Shown: positions 25,716 through 34,515 of the stretch, piece after piece
Position numbering within the stretch: the first letter of the stretch is position 1
Layout of the letters: every line of letters starts with the position of its first letter
Assembly (NCBI GenBank): GCA_017533565.1
Contig: JAFXHU010000004.1
Span: 1 to 58,526 of the forward strand
DNA: 58,526 bases
Origin: Clostridia bacterium
GTDB taxonomy: Bacteria > Bacillota > Clostridia > Oscillospirales > CAG-272
Direction: 5' to 3'
Notes under the pieces: generated by a model
What the model was told of the DNA's origin: nothing
Databases searched by the model: none
What the model saw: the letters and a program-made list of their open reading frames with translations, nothing else
Translations under genes and position numbers: made by a program

Positions 25716-26906
25716 ATGGCTAATTCAAAATATTATTCACCCACCGACCCCGTAAGCATATTGCCACTCGGTGAATACGACCCTTCGGCGGCAAAGGAAA
25801 CGATTTCCGAATTGCTTGCCCCCCTTGGCGGTCTTGACTTCGTAAGGGCGGGTATGCGCATCGTTATAAAAGCAAATCTCGTTTCCGCAATGGCGCCCGA
25901 TACCGCCGCAACCACGCACCACGTTTTGCTTTCGGCTTTAACCGAATTGCTCGTCGAGCGCGGCGCAACCGTCGTAATAGGTGACAGCCCGGGCGGGCTT
26001 TATAACGCGGCATTCGTCGGAAAGGTTTACCGCGCCTCGGGGGTTACTGAATGCGAAGCACACGGTGCGACGCTTAACCGTGATTTCGGCGAAAAAACCG
26101 CGGTTTTTGAGGATGCCGCCGTCCTGCATAGCTTTACGTACACCTCGTATCTTGACGGTGCGGACTGCATAATCAATTTTTGCAAGCTGAAAAGCCACGG
26201 AATGATGGGTATGTCCTGTGCCGCGAAAAATATGTTTGGCACAATTCCGGGTATTATAAAGCCCGAATATCACTACCGCTTTCCCAAATATTCGGATTTT
26301 GCAAATATGCTTCTCGACCTTGACGAATACTTTCACCCAATTCTCTCGATTGCAGATGCGGTTGTGGGTATGGAGGGCAACGGACCTACCGCGGGTACTC
26401 CGAGGAAAATAGGCTGCCTTATTGCCTCGCACTCTCCGCATACGCTCGATATGCTTGCCGCACGTATTATCGGACTTGACCCCGCGGGCGTGCCTACTGT
26501 CGCCGCCGCTATGGAGCGCGGACTTGTGCCAAGCTCGCTCGACGGGCTTAACGTGTTTGGAAAAGCCGAAAGCTTTTACCTTTCCGACTTTGAAACGGTT
26601 ACCGAAAAAAGGTCGCTGGAGTTTACGGGTAGCGGCAAAAATCCCATAAAGCGTTTGTTCGGAAAAATCGCGGGCGCGATACTTAAGACCCGACCCGTGT
26701 TAAAAAAAGACCTTTGCGTCGGCTGCGGAGTTTGTAAAAACATCTGTCCTGCGAAGGCGATAACCATAAAGGATAAAAAGGCGGTTATCGACCGTTCTCT
26801 TTGCATACGCTGCTTCTGCTGCCAGGAGTTTTGTCCAAAGAGCGCAATGAAGGTGCGCCGCACCGCCCTCGGCTCAATATTTCATAGAGAAAGGAAGGAA
26901 AAATAA
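25716..26906 (+). CDS. DUF362 protein with 4Fe-4S ferredoxin domain
   Basis: A 396-residue protein. DUF362 core (about 40-290) with IVIKANLVSA, VVIGDSPGG, NFCKLKSHGMMGMSCAAKNMFG and DAVVGMEGNGPTAG, all typical. The C-terminus (about 334-378) has CVGCGVCKNICPAKAI and CIRCFCCQEFCP, two [4Fe-4S] sites. Members are proposed to act in iron-sulphur-dependent redox or cofactor chemistry, but no defined activity can be given. ATG 25716 has CGGAGA upstream. Confidence 0.87.
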   Translation: MANSKYYSPTDPVSILPLGEYDPSAAKETISELLAPLGGLDFVRAGMRIVIKANLVSAMAPDTAATTHHVLLSALTELLVERGATVVIGDSPGGLYNAAFVGKVYRASGVTECEAHGATLNRDFGEKTAVFEDAAVLHSFTYTSYLDGADCIINFCKLKSHGMMGMSCAAKNMFGTIPGIIKPEYHYRFPKYSDFANMLLDLDEYFHPILSIADAVVGMEGNGPTAGTPRKIGCLIASHSPHTLDMLAARIIGLDPAGVPTVAAAMERGLVPSSLDGLNVFGKAESFYLSDFETVTEKRSLEFTGSGKNPIKRLFGKIAGAILKTRPVLKKDLCVGCGVCKNICPAKAITIKDKKAVIDRSLCIRCFCCQEFCPKSAMKVRRTALGSIFHRERKEK

Positions 26907-26912
26907 GCCTCT

Positions 26913-28079
26913 ATGACAGACCTTTTAACGAAAATTTTCATAAAGAACGGCACGGACACCGCAAATCCCCGTGTAAGGGGAGCATATTCCGCCCTCGCGG
27001 GAATAGTCGGAATACTGTGCAACGTTTTGCTCTTTGCGGGAAAGCTTACGCTTGGCTTTATTTCAGGCTCGGTTTCCATAATTGCCGATGCATTTAACAA
27101 TATTTCCGACGCAGGCTCGTCGATTATCGCGCTTATCGGCTTCCGAATGGCATCAAAGCCAAATGACAAGGAGCATCCGCTCGGACACGGAAGGCTTGAG
27201 TACGTTACGGGCTTCATCGTCGATATGCTGATTATAGTCGTCGGCTTTGAGCTTCTTACAGGCTCGGTTGAAAAAATAATCAACCCGACACTCCCGACCT
27301 TCGGCAATATCACGCTCATAATTTTGGCGGCATCGATTGCCGTGAAGGTTTGGCTTTATTTCTTCTACGGAAAAATTGCAAGGAAAATAAACTCCGCACC
27401 GCTTCGCGCCTCCGCAATGGACAGCATCACCGACTCGATAGCAACAGCCCTCGTCCTTGCCTCCGCGATAGTCGCGCGCTTTACCGAGCTTGCAATCGAC
27501 GGCTACGTCGGCATTGTTGTTGCGGGCTTCATTATCTACACGGGCATAAAGGCGGCGAAGGAAACAATCGACCTTTTGCTCGGCTCTCCGCCCGACCCGG
27601 AGTTTGTAAAGCAGATTTATAAATTTGCCGAAGGCTACGAGCACGTTATCGGTGTACACGACGTTATGGTACACGATTACGGAGTCGGAAGGCTTATCGT
27701 TTCCTTTCACGCGGAGGTGCCCTCGGATTCGGATATCAACATCGCCCACGAGGAGGTTGATAAAATGGAACGGGATATGCACGATACCTTCGGCTGCATA
27801 GTTACCGTCCACCTTGACCCCATCGTTGTAAACGATCCCGAGGTTAACGAGCTTCGCGCCCTTTGCGAAAGCTCCGCAAGAGAGGTTGACCCCACCTTCA
27901 CAATCCACGATTTCAGAATGACGAAGGGGGATAGCCACGTCAATTTGATTTTCGACCTTCTAATACCTATTGATACCGAAATGTCGGCTGCGGAGGCTGA
28001 AAAAAGGGTAGCCGAGCGTATTACCGCCGCGCGCCCCGACTCCGCCTGCGTTATAAAGGTTGAAAACCCCTTCGTTTAA
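26913..28079 (+). CDS. Cation diffusion facilitator (divalent metal efflux)
   Basis: A 388-residue CDF transporter, expected to export Zn2+, Mn2+ or Fe2+ with proton antiport. Six membrane segments; metal-site residues in SIIADAFNNISDAG (segment 2) and SAMDSITDSIATA (segment 5); the HPLGHGRLEYV loop is a CDF hallmark. The C-terminal cytoplasmic domain (about 215-388) is longer than in FieF and contains VHDVMVHDYG. Six bp after the DUF362 gene, so co-transcribed. A metal-homeostasis link to the two iron-sulphur proteins is plausible. Confidence 0.9.
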   Translation: MTDLLTKIFIKNGTDTANPRVRGAYSALAGIVGILCNVLLFAGKLTLGFISGSVSIIADAFNNISDAGSSIIALIGFRMASKPNDKEHPLGHGRLEYVTGFIVDMLIIVVGFELLTGSVEKIINPTLPTFGNITLIILAASIAVKVWLYFFYGKIARKINSAPLRASAMDSITDSIATALVLASAIVARFTELAIDGYVGIVVAGFIIYTGIKAAKETIDLLLGSPPDPEFVKQIYKFAEGYEHVIGVHDVMVHDYGVGRLIVSFHAEVPSDSDINIAHEEVDKMERDMHDTFGCIVTVHLDPIVVNDPEVNELRALCESSAREVDPTFTIHDFRMTKGDSHVNLIFDLLIPIDTEMSAAEAEKRVAERITAARPDSACVIKVENPFV

Positions 28080-28157
28080 TTAAAGCCGCTTTTTAAGCGT
28101 CGAAAATCAACGCCAAAATCTTACAGTTAATACAGCAAAAGGAATTTAAATCAGCAA

Positions 28158-28982
28158 ATGTACTACCGTCACAATTTAAATTACGTCTATCCCGAGAGAA
28201 GCGATTTACATATGCTTTCGCTCAAATGCACCCGCGAAATCAAGCTTGATACAAGCTACGAATACCTCCCCCACGGCTTTTGGTTTAAGTTAAAGCGTGC
28301 GGGAGTTGCCGTGCTTTTGCACACGGTTGTTTTCCCGATTATGCACCTCACCCACGGGCTTCGTATATACGGGCGAAAAAATATAAGAAAACACAGAAAA
28401 GAGCTTAAAAACGGTGCGATTACTATATCAAATCACGTTTTTATGTGGGATTATCTCTGCGTTTTGAAGGCAATCCGCCCGCATATAAGCTATTTCCCCG
28501 CGTGGAAAAACAACTTTGAATCGGGATTCCAGCCGCTTATGAGAATTATAGGAGGAATACCGATTCCGCAGGGGGATATTCACGCAATGCACGCCTTCAA
28601 GCGCGCAATGGACGAGGTTGTCGAAAGCGGAAGGTGGCTTCACGTTTTCCCCGAGGGAAGCCTCTGGTATTTCTACCCCGACATTCGCCCCCTTAAGCCT
28701 GCCGTTTTTCAGTATGCCGTAAAGTACGAAAAGCCGCTTATCCCGATTTCAATGTCCTTCCGTCCGCGAAGGGGCTGGCGCAAAATCTTTGGAAAGGGTC
28801 CGTTCGTTGACCTTCATATTGCGGAGCCGATGTACGCGGATAAATCCCTCCCTCCGAGGGAGGCGGTTGACGAGCTTCGCGCAAGAGCCTATCATAAGAT
28901 GCAGGTAATGAACGGAGTAAACCCGGGAGATCCCACCTACAACGTTGACCAAAATATCGATAATTACAAAAGCACGATGTGA
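28158..28982 (+). CDS. 1-acyl-glycerol-3-phosphate acyltransferase-like (PlsC family)
   Basis: A 274-residue PlsC-superfamily acyltransferase. The catalytic NHVFMWD (NHx4D, about 91-97) and the acyl-acceptor motif FPEGSLW (about 164, usually FPEGTR) are present; a hydrophobic segment (about 48-68) would bind the membrane. Probably phospholipid synthesis or acylation of another lipid. The ribosome binding site AAGG is 13 bases from ATG 28158; an internal ATG at 28212 is a possible alternative. Confidence 0.82.
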   Translation: MYYRHNLNYVYPERSDLHMLSLKCTREIKLDTSYEYLPHGFWFKLKRAGVAVLLHTVVFPIMHLTHGLRIYGRKNIRKHRKELKNGAITISNHVFMWDYLCVLKAIRPHISYFPAWKNNFESGFQPLMRIIGGIPIPQGDIHAMHAFKRAMDEVVESGRWLHVFPEGSLWYFYPDIRPLKPAVFQYAVKYEKPLIPISMSFRPRRGWRKIFGKGPFVDLHIAEPMYADKSLPPREAVDELRARAYHKMQVMNGVNPGDPTYNVDQNIDNYKSTM

Positions 28983-29002
28983 CGTAAAGCTTACCCCGTC
29001 GC

Positions 29003-29040
29003 AAAAAGCGCGTAGAGGCTATGCCCCTACGCGCATTTCA
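29003..29040. terminator. Bidirectional terminator between convergent genes
   Basis: Stem GCGCGTAG/CTACGCGC (29008-29034) flanked by AAAAA before and ATTTC after; serves the plus gene ending at 28982 and the minus gene ending at 29113. Confidence 0.8.
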
Positions 29041-29112
29041 ATTGCTTATTCGGTTTGATTTTTTTGGACGGATTAAAGCGTGCTAAAATTTAACCCGCCG
29101 CTTGCTTGAAGC

Positions 29113-30168
29113 TTATCTTGAAAGCTCCTTTTCAAGTGCCTCGAAAAGACCGTTGATGTAGGTTGCACCGAGCGCCCTGTCGAAAAGTCCGTATCCGGGC
29201 TTGCCCGTTTCACCCCAAATCATTCTGCCGTGATCGGGACGGACGTATCCGTCAAATCCGTTTTCAACAAGCGCACGCACGATTTCATAAACGTCAAGCG
29301 AGCCGCAGGAGGAAAGGTGCGCTCTTTCTTCAAACGAGCCGTCCTCCATAATCATAACGTTTCTGATGTGCATAAACGCAATCCTGTTCTTTGCGGCATA
29401 CTTCTTAACCATTTTTACAACATCGTTTGAAGCGGCACAGCCGAGCGAGCCCGTGCAAAGGCAAAGCGAGTTTGCGGGGCTGTCCACGATGGAAAGAAAT
29501 CTGTCGAGATTTTCCTCGCAGGTGATAATTCTCGGAAGACCGAAAATGGGGTAGGGCGGGTCGTCGGGGTGAATAGCCATACGCACTCCGCACTCCTCGG
29601 CAACGGGAATAACCTTCTTGAGGAATTTTTCAAGATTTTCCCAAAGCCCCTCCTCTCCGATTTTACCGTAGGCGGTGATAAGCTCTCTTACCTCGTCCTG
29701 CGTGTAGCTGGAGTCCCAGCCCGGGAGGTGTATATCGTCCTTAAGAGGGTCAAGCCCCTTCATCTGCTCCCAATACATTACAAGGCTCGTTGAGCCGTCC
29801 TTCGCCCTCTTGTCAAGCTGCGTGCGCGTCCAGTCGAACACGGGCATAAAGTTATAGGTTACGCACTTGACGCCGTATTTTGCACAGCGGCGAACGTTCT
29901 CGCAATAAACCTCGAGAAGCTCGTCAACGTTCCCTCTGCCAAGCTTGATGTTCTCGTGTACGGGAATAGACTCGACAACGTCGAATACAAGACCGTGTGC
30001 CTCGCACGCCTCCTTCATTTTCCGAAGGCTCTCCTCGCCCCAAACCTGTCCCGGAGGGACGTCGTAAACCGCGGATACGATTGAGCGCATACCGGGAATT
30101 TGTGAAATGTACTCGAGTGAAATGGGGTCGCCCTCGCCGTACCATCTGAATGACATTTTCATTTTCAT
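29113..30168 (-). CDS. uxuA: Mannonate dehydratase
   Basis: Converts D-mannonate to 2-keto-3-deoxy-gluconate in glucuronate catabolism. The 351-residue protein has the family-typical start FRWYGEGDPISLEYISQIPG, the YNFMPVFDWTRT segment and the AIHPDDPP metal/active-site region, plus RPDHGRMIWGE near the C-terminus. I chose the ATG at 30168 with GGAG six bases upstream; an upstream TTG extension of seven residues contains that ribosome binding site. Lies 70 bp after the GH2 gene. Genes for uxuB and uxaC are not in the window. Confidence 0.94.
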   Translation of the reverse strand: MKMKMSFRWYGEGDPISLEYISQIPGMRSIVSAVYDVPPGQVWGEESLRKMKEACEAHGLVFDVVESIPVHENIKLGRGNVDELLEVYCENVRRCAKYGVKCVTYNFMPVFDWTRTQLDKRAKDGSTSLVMYWEQMKGLDPLKDDIHLPGWDSSYTQDEVRELITAYGKIGEEGLWENLEKFLKKVIPVAEECGVRMAIHPDDPPYPIFGLPRIITCEENLDRFLSIVDSPANSLCLCTGSLGCAASNDVVKMVKKYAAKNRIAFMHIRNVMIMEDGSFEERAHLSSCGSLDVYEIVRALVENGFDGYVRPDHGRMIWGETGKPGYGLFDRALGATYINGLFEALEKELSR

Positions 30169-30225
30169 ATTTTGCTCCGTTTGCCCCAAAATGTATGGGG
30201 GCGTGTTAAATTAAATTGTTTCAAC

Positions 30226-30244
30226 TGTAAATAAAGGTTTACTT
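30226..30244. repeat. Palindrome-family copy, identical 19-mer to one in nagA
   Basis: TGTAAATAAAGGTTTACTT overlaps the GH2 stop codon and lies 58 bp before the uxuA start. The same 19 bases occur at 50428-50446. CGTGTTAAATTA lies 13 bp away. Confidence 0.5.
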
Positions 30245-32509
30245 TTTCTTCGGCTTTTTAATGCGGTTAAGCTGCCTGTTCATCTTGAGCAGCTCCTCCT
30301 TTGTAAAGCTTACGTTTGCCATACCTATCATAGAGGAAAGGCGAAGCACCGTAAAGCCCGAAAGCATCTGCATTATTCCGCCGCCTTGGGAGAGGTCAAT
30401 GTCAAAGCCGCCGCTCTTCTTTTCTCCCTTTTTGCCCTTTCTTGCGGCATTCATCTTTCTCTTGATGCCAAGACCCATACGGACAAGCCAAAGCTTTCCG
30501 CGGAAGGTTTCGGTTATATCTCCGATTTTATCGTTAAGAGAAAATCTTCCCTCGGGAGCCTCAACGTCAAACCAGTTAAGCACCGCGCCCTTTTCAACGA
30601 GGACGTAGTCCATATTCATTTCGTCAACCTTGCGGATTTTTCCCTCGTCGGAAAGCTCGCCCGCCCTTGCTACGATAACGCTCTCGCCCTCGTTCTTCAC
30701 CTCAAAGTAGAAGAAATGGTCGGGAGCAGTCTTTTTGCCAACCGACTCTCCGTTAACGAAAAGCTCTACCTCGGGTTGGTTTGAATAAACGGTAATTTTT
30801 GTAACGTCCTCAACTCTGTCGGTATATCTCTTTCCGCAAAGGTGAACGAACGGCTCGTCCGAAAGCCACGCCTTGTATGCGTAGAACGCATCCTTCTTGT
30901 AGCTTCTGTCCATTGTTACGAGACCCTTGTGATTTTGTCCGTTTTCTCCGCCCTCTGCTCTCGCGTCCGCGCCGAAATCGAACATATTCCAAACGTGGGT
31001 TGCCCAAATATACTGTCGGGAGAACAGCTGCTTTATAAGCTCCTCGTGGTAATACGCCTGATATTCCTCGGTGTAGTCGCCCTGCTTCGGCTCGCTCGTG
31101 TGCCAATTCAACGCCTCACAGCCGTATTCGGAGCAGCCAATCGGAATATTCGGGAAGGTTTCGTGGAACTTATCGAACCACGGACCGTTCATAGAGGTAT
31201 CTCCGCCGTACCAGCCGAAATAGTGGTTAAAGGAAACAAGGTCGGGGATTTGTAAATACGGGTCGGAAAGCTTGCACATCGACACCGCCGCAACGGTGGT
31301 AAGCCTCGTCTTGTCCATCTCGTGAACGAGGTCGTTGAGGATTTTGTGATTTTCAAGAAGGTCGTCGTCCGAGCCTGCAATCGAAATCTCGTTGGAAAGT
31401 CCCCAGAAGAAGATTGACGCGTGGTTGTAATTCTGGGTTATAAGCTCCTTCATCTGCGAAATCGTATTTTCGCGTCCGGCGGGCATATGTCTTGAAATGT
31501 AGGGAATTTCCGCCCAAATAACAAGACCGTTTTCGTCGCAAAGGTCGTAAAAATACTGATCGTGCTGATAGTGAGCAAGTCGGATAGTGGTCGCGCCCAC
31601 CTCCATAATAAGGCGTATATCCTCCTCGTGATGCTCGGGAAGGAGCGCGTTTCCGATTCCAAGCCTGTCCTGATGCCTTGAAACACCGCGAAGCGGATAT
31701 TCCTCGCCGTTAAGGATAAAGCCGCGGCTTGGGTCAACCGAAAAGCTGCGACAGCCAAATCTTGCCGATACGTTGTCTATTACGTTATCTCCCTTGACGA
31801 GAAGCACCTCGCAGCGGTAAAGATACGGGTCGCGCCGTCCCTGCCAGAGGTGGACGCTCTTTATATCGAAAACAACCTGATTTTCCGCGCTTTCGATTTT
31901 GTCAACAAGCTTGCCCTCGCGGTCGTAAACCGTGTAAACGAAGCTCGTTTCGCCCGTAACTTTCTCGCAAAATACCTCAACGGTCACCTTCGCATCGTCC
32001 CCGAGGATTTCGGGCGTGATTTTCAGACCGCTTCCACCGTAATAATCAAGGTCGAAATGCGAGCGATTAACCGCAATAAGATTTATGTCCCTGTAAAGAC
32101 CGCCGTAGAAGGTAAAGTCCGCCATCTGCGGATATACATGCTCGTTTGGCGAGTTATCAACCACAATTTGAAGCTCGTTTTCGCCCGTCAGCGCCTCGGT
32201 GATATTCACCCTCCAGGTGGAGTAGCCGCCGTCGTGGTGTGCAAGCTTGTGTCCGTCCACGTAAACGTCGGCGGAGGAGTTTGCACCCCTGATTTCAAGA
32301 TAGTACTCGTCCGCCTCGGGAAGGTCTGACTTGCTTATTTTTTTGGTGTAAAGGCAGGCACCGCGAAAATAATCGTTTCCGCCGTCCTGACCGTCGGTGG
32401 CGTTCCAGGTGTGCGGAAGGTTAATCCTCTCCGCATTTTCGCCGTGCGTAACGCCTTCCGTACCCTTTGAAAAAAGCCAGCCGTCGTTTAAATTAAGAAT
32501 TTTTCTCAT
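30239..32509 (-). CDS. Glycoside hydrolase family 2 (beta-glucuronidase/galactosidase)
   Basis: A 756-residue cytoplasmic GH2 enzyme. Sugar-binding domain (about 5-165, INLPHTWNATDGQDGGNDYFRGA), Ig-like domain, then the TIM barrel with the acid/base Glu in GLSNEIS (about 372) and the nucleophile Glu in GCSEYGCEAL (about 460). A C-terminal Ig-like domain (about 570-660) and a basic Lys/Gly-rich tail follow. With uxuA downstream and a GPH symporter upstream, beta-glucuronide cleavage is more likely than lactose cleavage. The ATG at 32509 has AAGGAG upstream; an earlier in-frame ATG at 32533 encompasses it. It has its own promoter. Confidence 0.9.
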   Translation of the reverse strand: MRKILNLNDGWLFSKGTEGVTHGENAERINLPHTWNATDGQDGGNDYFRGACLYTKKISKSDLPEADEYYLEIRGANSSADVYVDGHKLAHHDGGYSTWRVNITEALTGENELQIVVDNSPNEHVYPQMADFTFYGGLYRDINLIAVNRSHFDLDYYGGSGLKITPEILGDDAKVTVEVFCEKVTGETSFVYTVYDREGKLVDKIESAENQVVFDIKSVHLWQGRRDPYLYRCEVLLVKGDNVIDNVSARFGCRSFSVDPSRGFILNGEEYPLRGVSRHQDRLGIGNALLPEHHEEDIRLIMEVGATTIRLAHYQHDQYFYDLCDENGLVIWAEIPYISRHMPAGRENTISQMKELITQNYNHASIFFWGLSNEISIAGSDDDLLENHKILNDLVHEMDKTRLTTVAAVSMCKLSDPYLQIPDLVSFNHYFGWYGGDTSMNGPWFDKFHETFPNIPIGCSEYGCEALNWHTSEPKQGDYTEEYQAYYHEELIKQLFSRQYIWATHVWNMFDFGADARAEGGENGQNHKGLVTMDRSYKKDAFYAYKAWLSDEPFVHLCGKRYTDRVEDVTKITVYSNQPEVELFVNGESVGKKTAPDHFFYFEVKNEGESVIVARAGELSDEGKIRKVDEMNMDYVLVEKGAVLNWFDVEAPEGRFSLNDKIGDITETFRGKLWLVRMGLGIKRKMNAARKGKKGEKKSGGFDIDLSQGGGIMQMLSGFTVLRLSSMIGMANVSFTKEELLKMNRQLNRIKKPKKK

Positions 32510-32537
32510 ATAAGCTCCTTGAATATATTTCATTCTT

Positions 32538-32566
32538 ATTATAACAAATTCGGCAAATTAAATCAA
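32538..32566 (-). promoter_or_regulatory. Promoter of the GH2-uxuA unit
   Basis: Minus-strand TTGATT (32566-32561), 17-bp spacer, TATAAT (32543-32538). It follows an inverted repeat CAACGG/CCGTTG with an A/T-rich loop (32564-32588) after the transporter gene. Confidence 0.82.
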
Positions 32567-32647
32567 CGGTTTTTTAAAAAAGCCGTTGCCTGACGAATTT
32601 TTAAAAACCGACGCCCAAAGCATTTTGCCCGAGCGCCGTTAAATTGA

Positions 32648-34276
32648 TTATCCAACGAGGTTGTCGTTATCCTCTGCTGTTGTAACCACGAAGAGGTCGT
32701 CCTCTGTAACGTCGCGGCCAAGCTCCCTTGACATTTTTTCAAGCGTTTTCTTATCAAGGTTGTAGATAAACGCAATTCCGATAAACTGAACGAGCGCGGA
32801 GAATGCGTAAAGTCCCGCAACGAGCCAGCACATTTTCTGCGCGGTTTCAAGGCTTTGACCAACCGTGCCGAGGCTTTCGACGTAGCCGAGCGCACCCATA
32901 AGAAGAAGAACGATAGAGGGACCGACACCCTGCGCGAGCTTTCTGAAGAAGGAGTGAAGCGAGTAAACCGTGCCCTCCTCGCGAGTGCCGAATTTCCATT
33001 CGTTGTAATCGATTGCGTCACCCATCATTGCCCAGGAAACGCAGGTGTAAACGCCCATACCGATTCCGAAGAACACAAGACCTATCATATAAACGATAAG
33101 AGCCGCATCCTTGTTTTCAACGAGAGGGAAGAAAAGCATAATAGCCGCACCGACAAGAGAAACTATGGTGCCCGCCACGGATGCTTCCTTTTTACCAAAT
33201 TTGTCAACAATCTTCTTTATGAACGGAATGAAAAGGAACATCGGGAGAAAGCCGATAAGCATAACGATACCCGAAAGCTCCGCCTGCTTGAAGTAGGTGG
33301 CAAACATAATCGTATTTGCGGTGGTTGCCGACTGCATACCGAGGAACATACCCATAGCCGCAAGGGTAACGCCAACTGCGGGACGGTTCTTTACGAACTT
33401 GCCAAACGCGGAGAAGATGTTAAGCTTTTCGGTGTTTTCGTTTGTCTTTACCGAATTTTCGTCAACGCGAATGGTGATTTTCTTAATCATAAACATAAAA
33501 GCTATGAAGCCAAGCACACCCATAATAAGCGCCGCAAGGAATACCCTGTCACCGAGAAGCGTTTGCATCTTTTCATGGGTAAGCGGGCTTAACATAACCT
33601 CGCCGATTTCGTACGGCTTACCGGTTTGCGGGTTGATGGATTGAAGACCGAGGTCCTCAAGACCGGGCAAAAGCTTCGGAACGCCGTCGTATGTAATATT
33701 CTTCCAAATAAGCATCGGAAGAATAACCATGGGAACGATGTTACCGAGCATAGAGCCGATGGAGCGCCAGGTGGAAAGCTGTGCCTGACCAACCTTGTCC
33801 TCGGTTACGAGGGAAAGCATAGAGCCGTAGGGAACGTTTGCAATGGTATAGCAGGCATCCCAGATTACGTATGCAAGAATGAACACAATGGATTTTACAA
33901 CGACCGCAAAGGTTTCCTGGCTCATTCTGATGCTTTCGGGAAGCGGAAGGAATACGAGCGCACCCGCAATAAGAAGTCCGCATGCACCGAAGAAAATGTA
34001 GGTATTGAATTTACCCATCTTGTACTTTCTTCTGTCGTTGTCTATAAGCGAGCCGAGCATAGGGTCGTTAATCGCATCCCAAATCTGTGTTACCAGAACG
34101 AGAGCCGATAAAAGGCCGATTTCCATATACATATAAACCAGCCAGAAGGTTTGCACCGTTGATTTAAGTGCGAATGACATATTGCATCCGAAATCGCCCG
34201 CCGCATACGCCAGCTTGTCCATAATGCCAAACTTTGGCTTTCCGTTTGCATCAAGGACGGGTGTCTTTTTTGCCAT
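32648..34276 (-). CDS. GPH family sugar:cation symporter
   Basis: A 542-residue MFS transporter of the glycoside-pentoside-hexuronide family (MelB, GusB/UidB). About twelve membrane segments; family features are KLAYAAGDFGCNM near the N-terminus, DAINDPMLGSLIDNDRRKYKMGK after segment 2, and DAIDYNEWKFGTREEGTVYSL in the second half. Placed before the GH2 and uxuA genes, it probably imports a beta-glucuronide. It is longer than typical members (about 460), with a loop of about 60 residues in the middle (about 205-260). It has a strong promoter and a leader terminator. Confidence 0.9.
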   Translation of the reverse strand: MAKKTPVLDANGKPKFGIMDKLAYAAGDFGCNMSFALKSTVQTFWLVYMYMEIGLLSALVLVTQIWDAINDPMLGSLIDNDRRKYKMGKFNTYIFFGACGLLIAGALVFLPLPESIRMSQETFAVVVKSIVFILAYVIWDACYTIANVPYGSMLSLVTEDKVGQAQLSTWRSIGSMLGNIVPMVILPMLIWKNITYDGVPKLLPGLEDLGLQSINPQTGKPYEIGEVMLSPLTHEKMQTLLGDRVFLAALIMGVLGFIAFMFMIKKITIRVDENSVKTNENTEKLNIFSAFGKFVKNRPAVGVTLAAMGMFLGMQSATTANTIMFATYFKQAELSGIVMLIGFLPMFLFIPFIKKIVDKFGKKEASVAGTIVSLVGAAIMLFFPLVENKDAALIVYMIGLVFFGIGMGVYTCVSWAMMGDAIDYNEWKFGTREEGTVYSLHSFFRKLAQGVGPSIVLLLMGALGYVESLGTVGQSLETAQKMCWLVAGLYAFSALVQFIGIAFIYNLDKKTLEKMSRELGRDVTEDDLFVVTTAEDNDNLVG

Positions 34277-34314
34277 GTTTTTTTCTCACTTTCTATTTTA
34301 TTATTTGTTCTCGT

Positions 34315-34358
34315 GAAAAAACACACCATGTCGCGCGATTTGCTTGCTCGGTGGTGTG
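34315..34358 (-). terminator. Terminator hairpin in the leader of the transporter gene
   Basis: On the minus strand CACACCA (34358-34352) pairs with TGGTGTG (34328-34322) and is followed by TTTTTT. It begins only a few bases after the expected start of transcription from the promoter at 34372-34399, so it may work as an attenuator rather than as a terminator of the upstream AraC gene alone. Confidence 0.7.
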
Positions 34359-34371
34359 CTTTGCCACAATC

Positions 34372-34399
34372 ATTATACCATAGCGGGCGAAAATGTCAA
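34372..34399 (-). promoter_or_regulatory. Strong promoter of the transporter gene
   Basis: Minus-strand TTGACA (34399-34394), 16-bp spacer, TATAAT (34377-34372). About 95 bp before the ATG, with the hairpin between. The -35 box lies inside the inverted repeat TTGTCAGTTGACAA. Confidence 0.85.
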
Positions 34400-34515
34400 C
34401 TGACAAATTATGTAAAGGCGCGTTATTCTACCTATTAACTATATTTTTCGCGCCCGCGTTGGATGTTATTACCATATACCTGCGCTTTTCTTTGACGGCA
34501 GCGGCTCCGCCCCGC

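Noticed and set aside
29040..29112. Small gene between plsC-like gene and uxuA
   Set aside because: Only a terminator and AT-rich sequence; no frame with a ribosome binding site.
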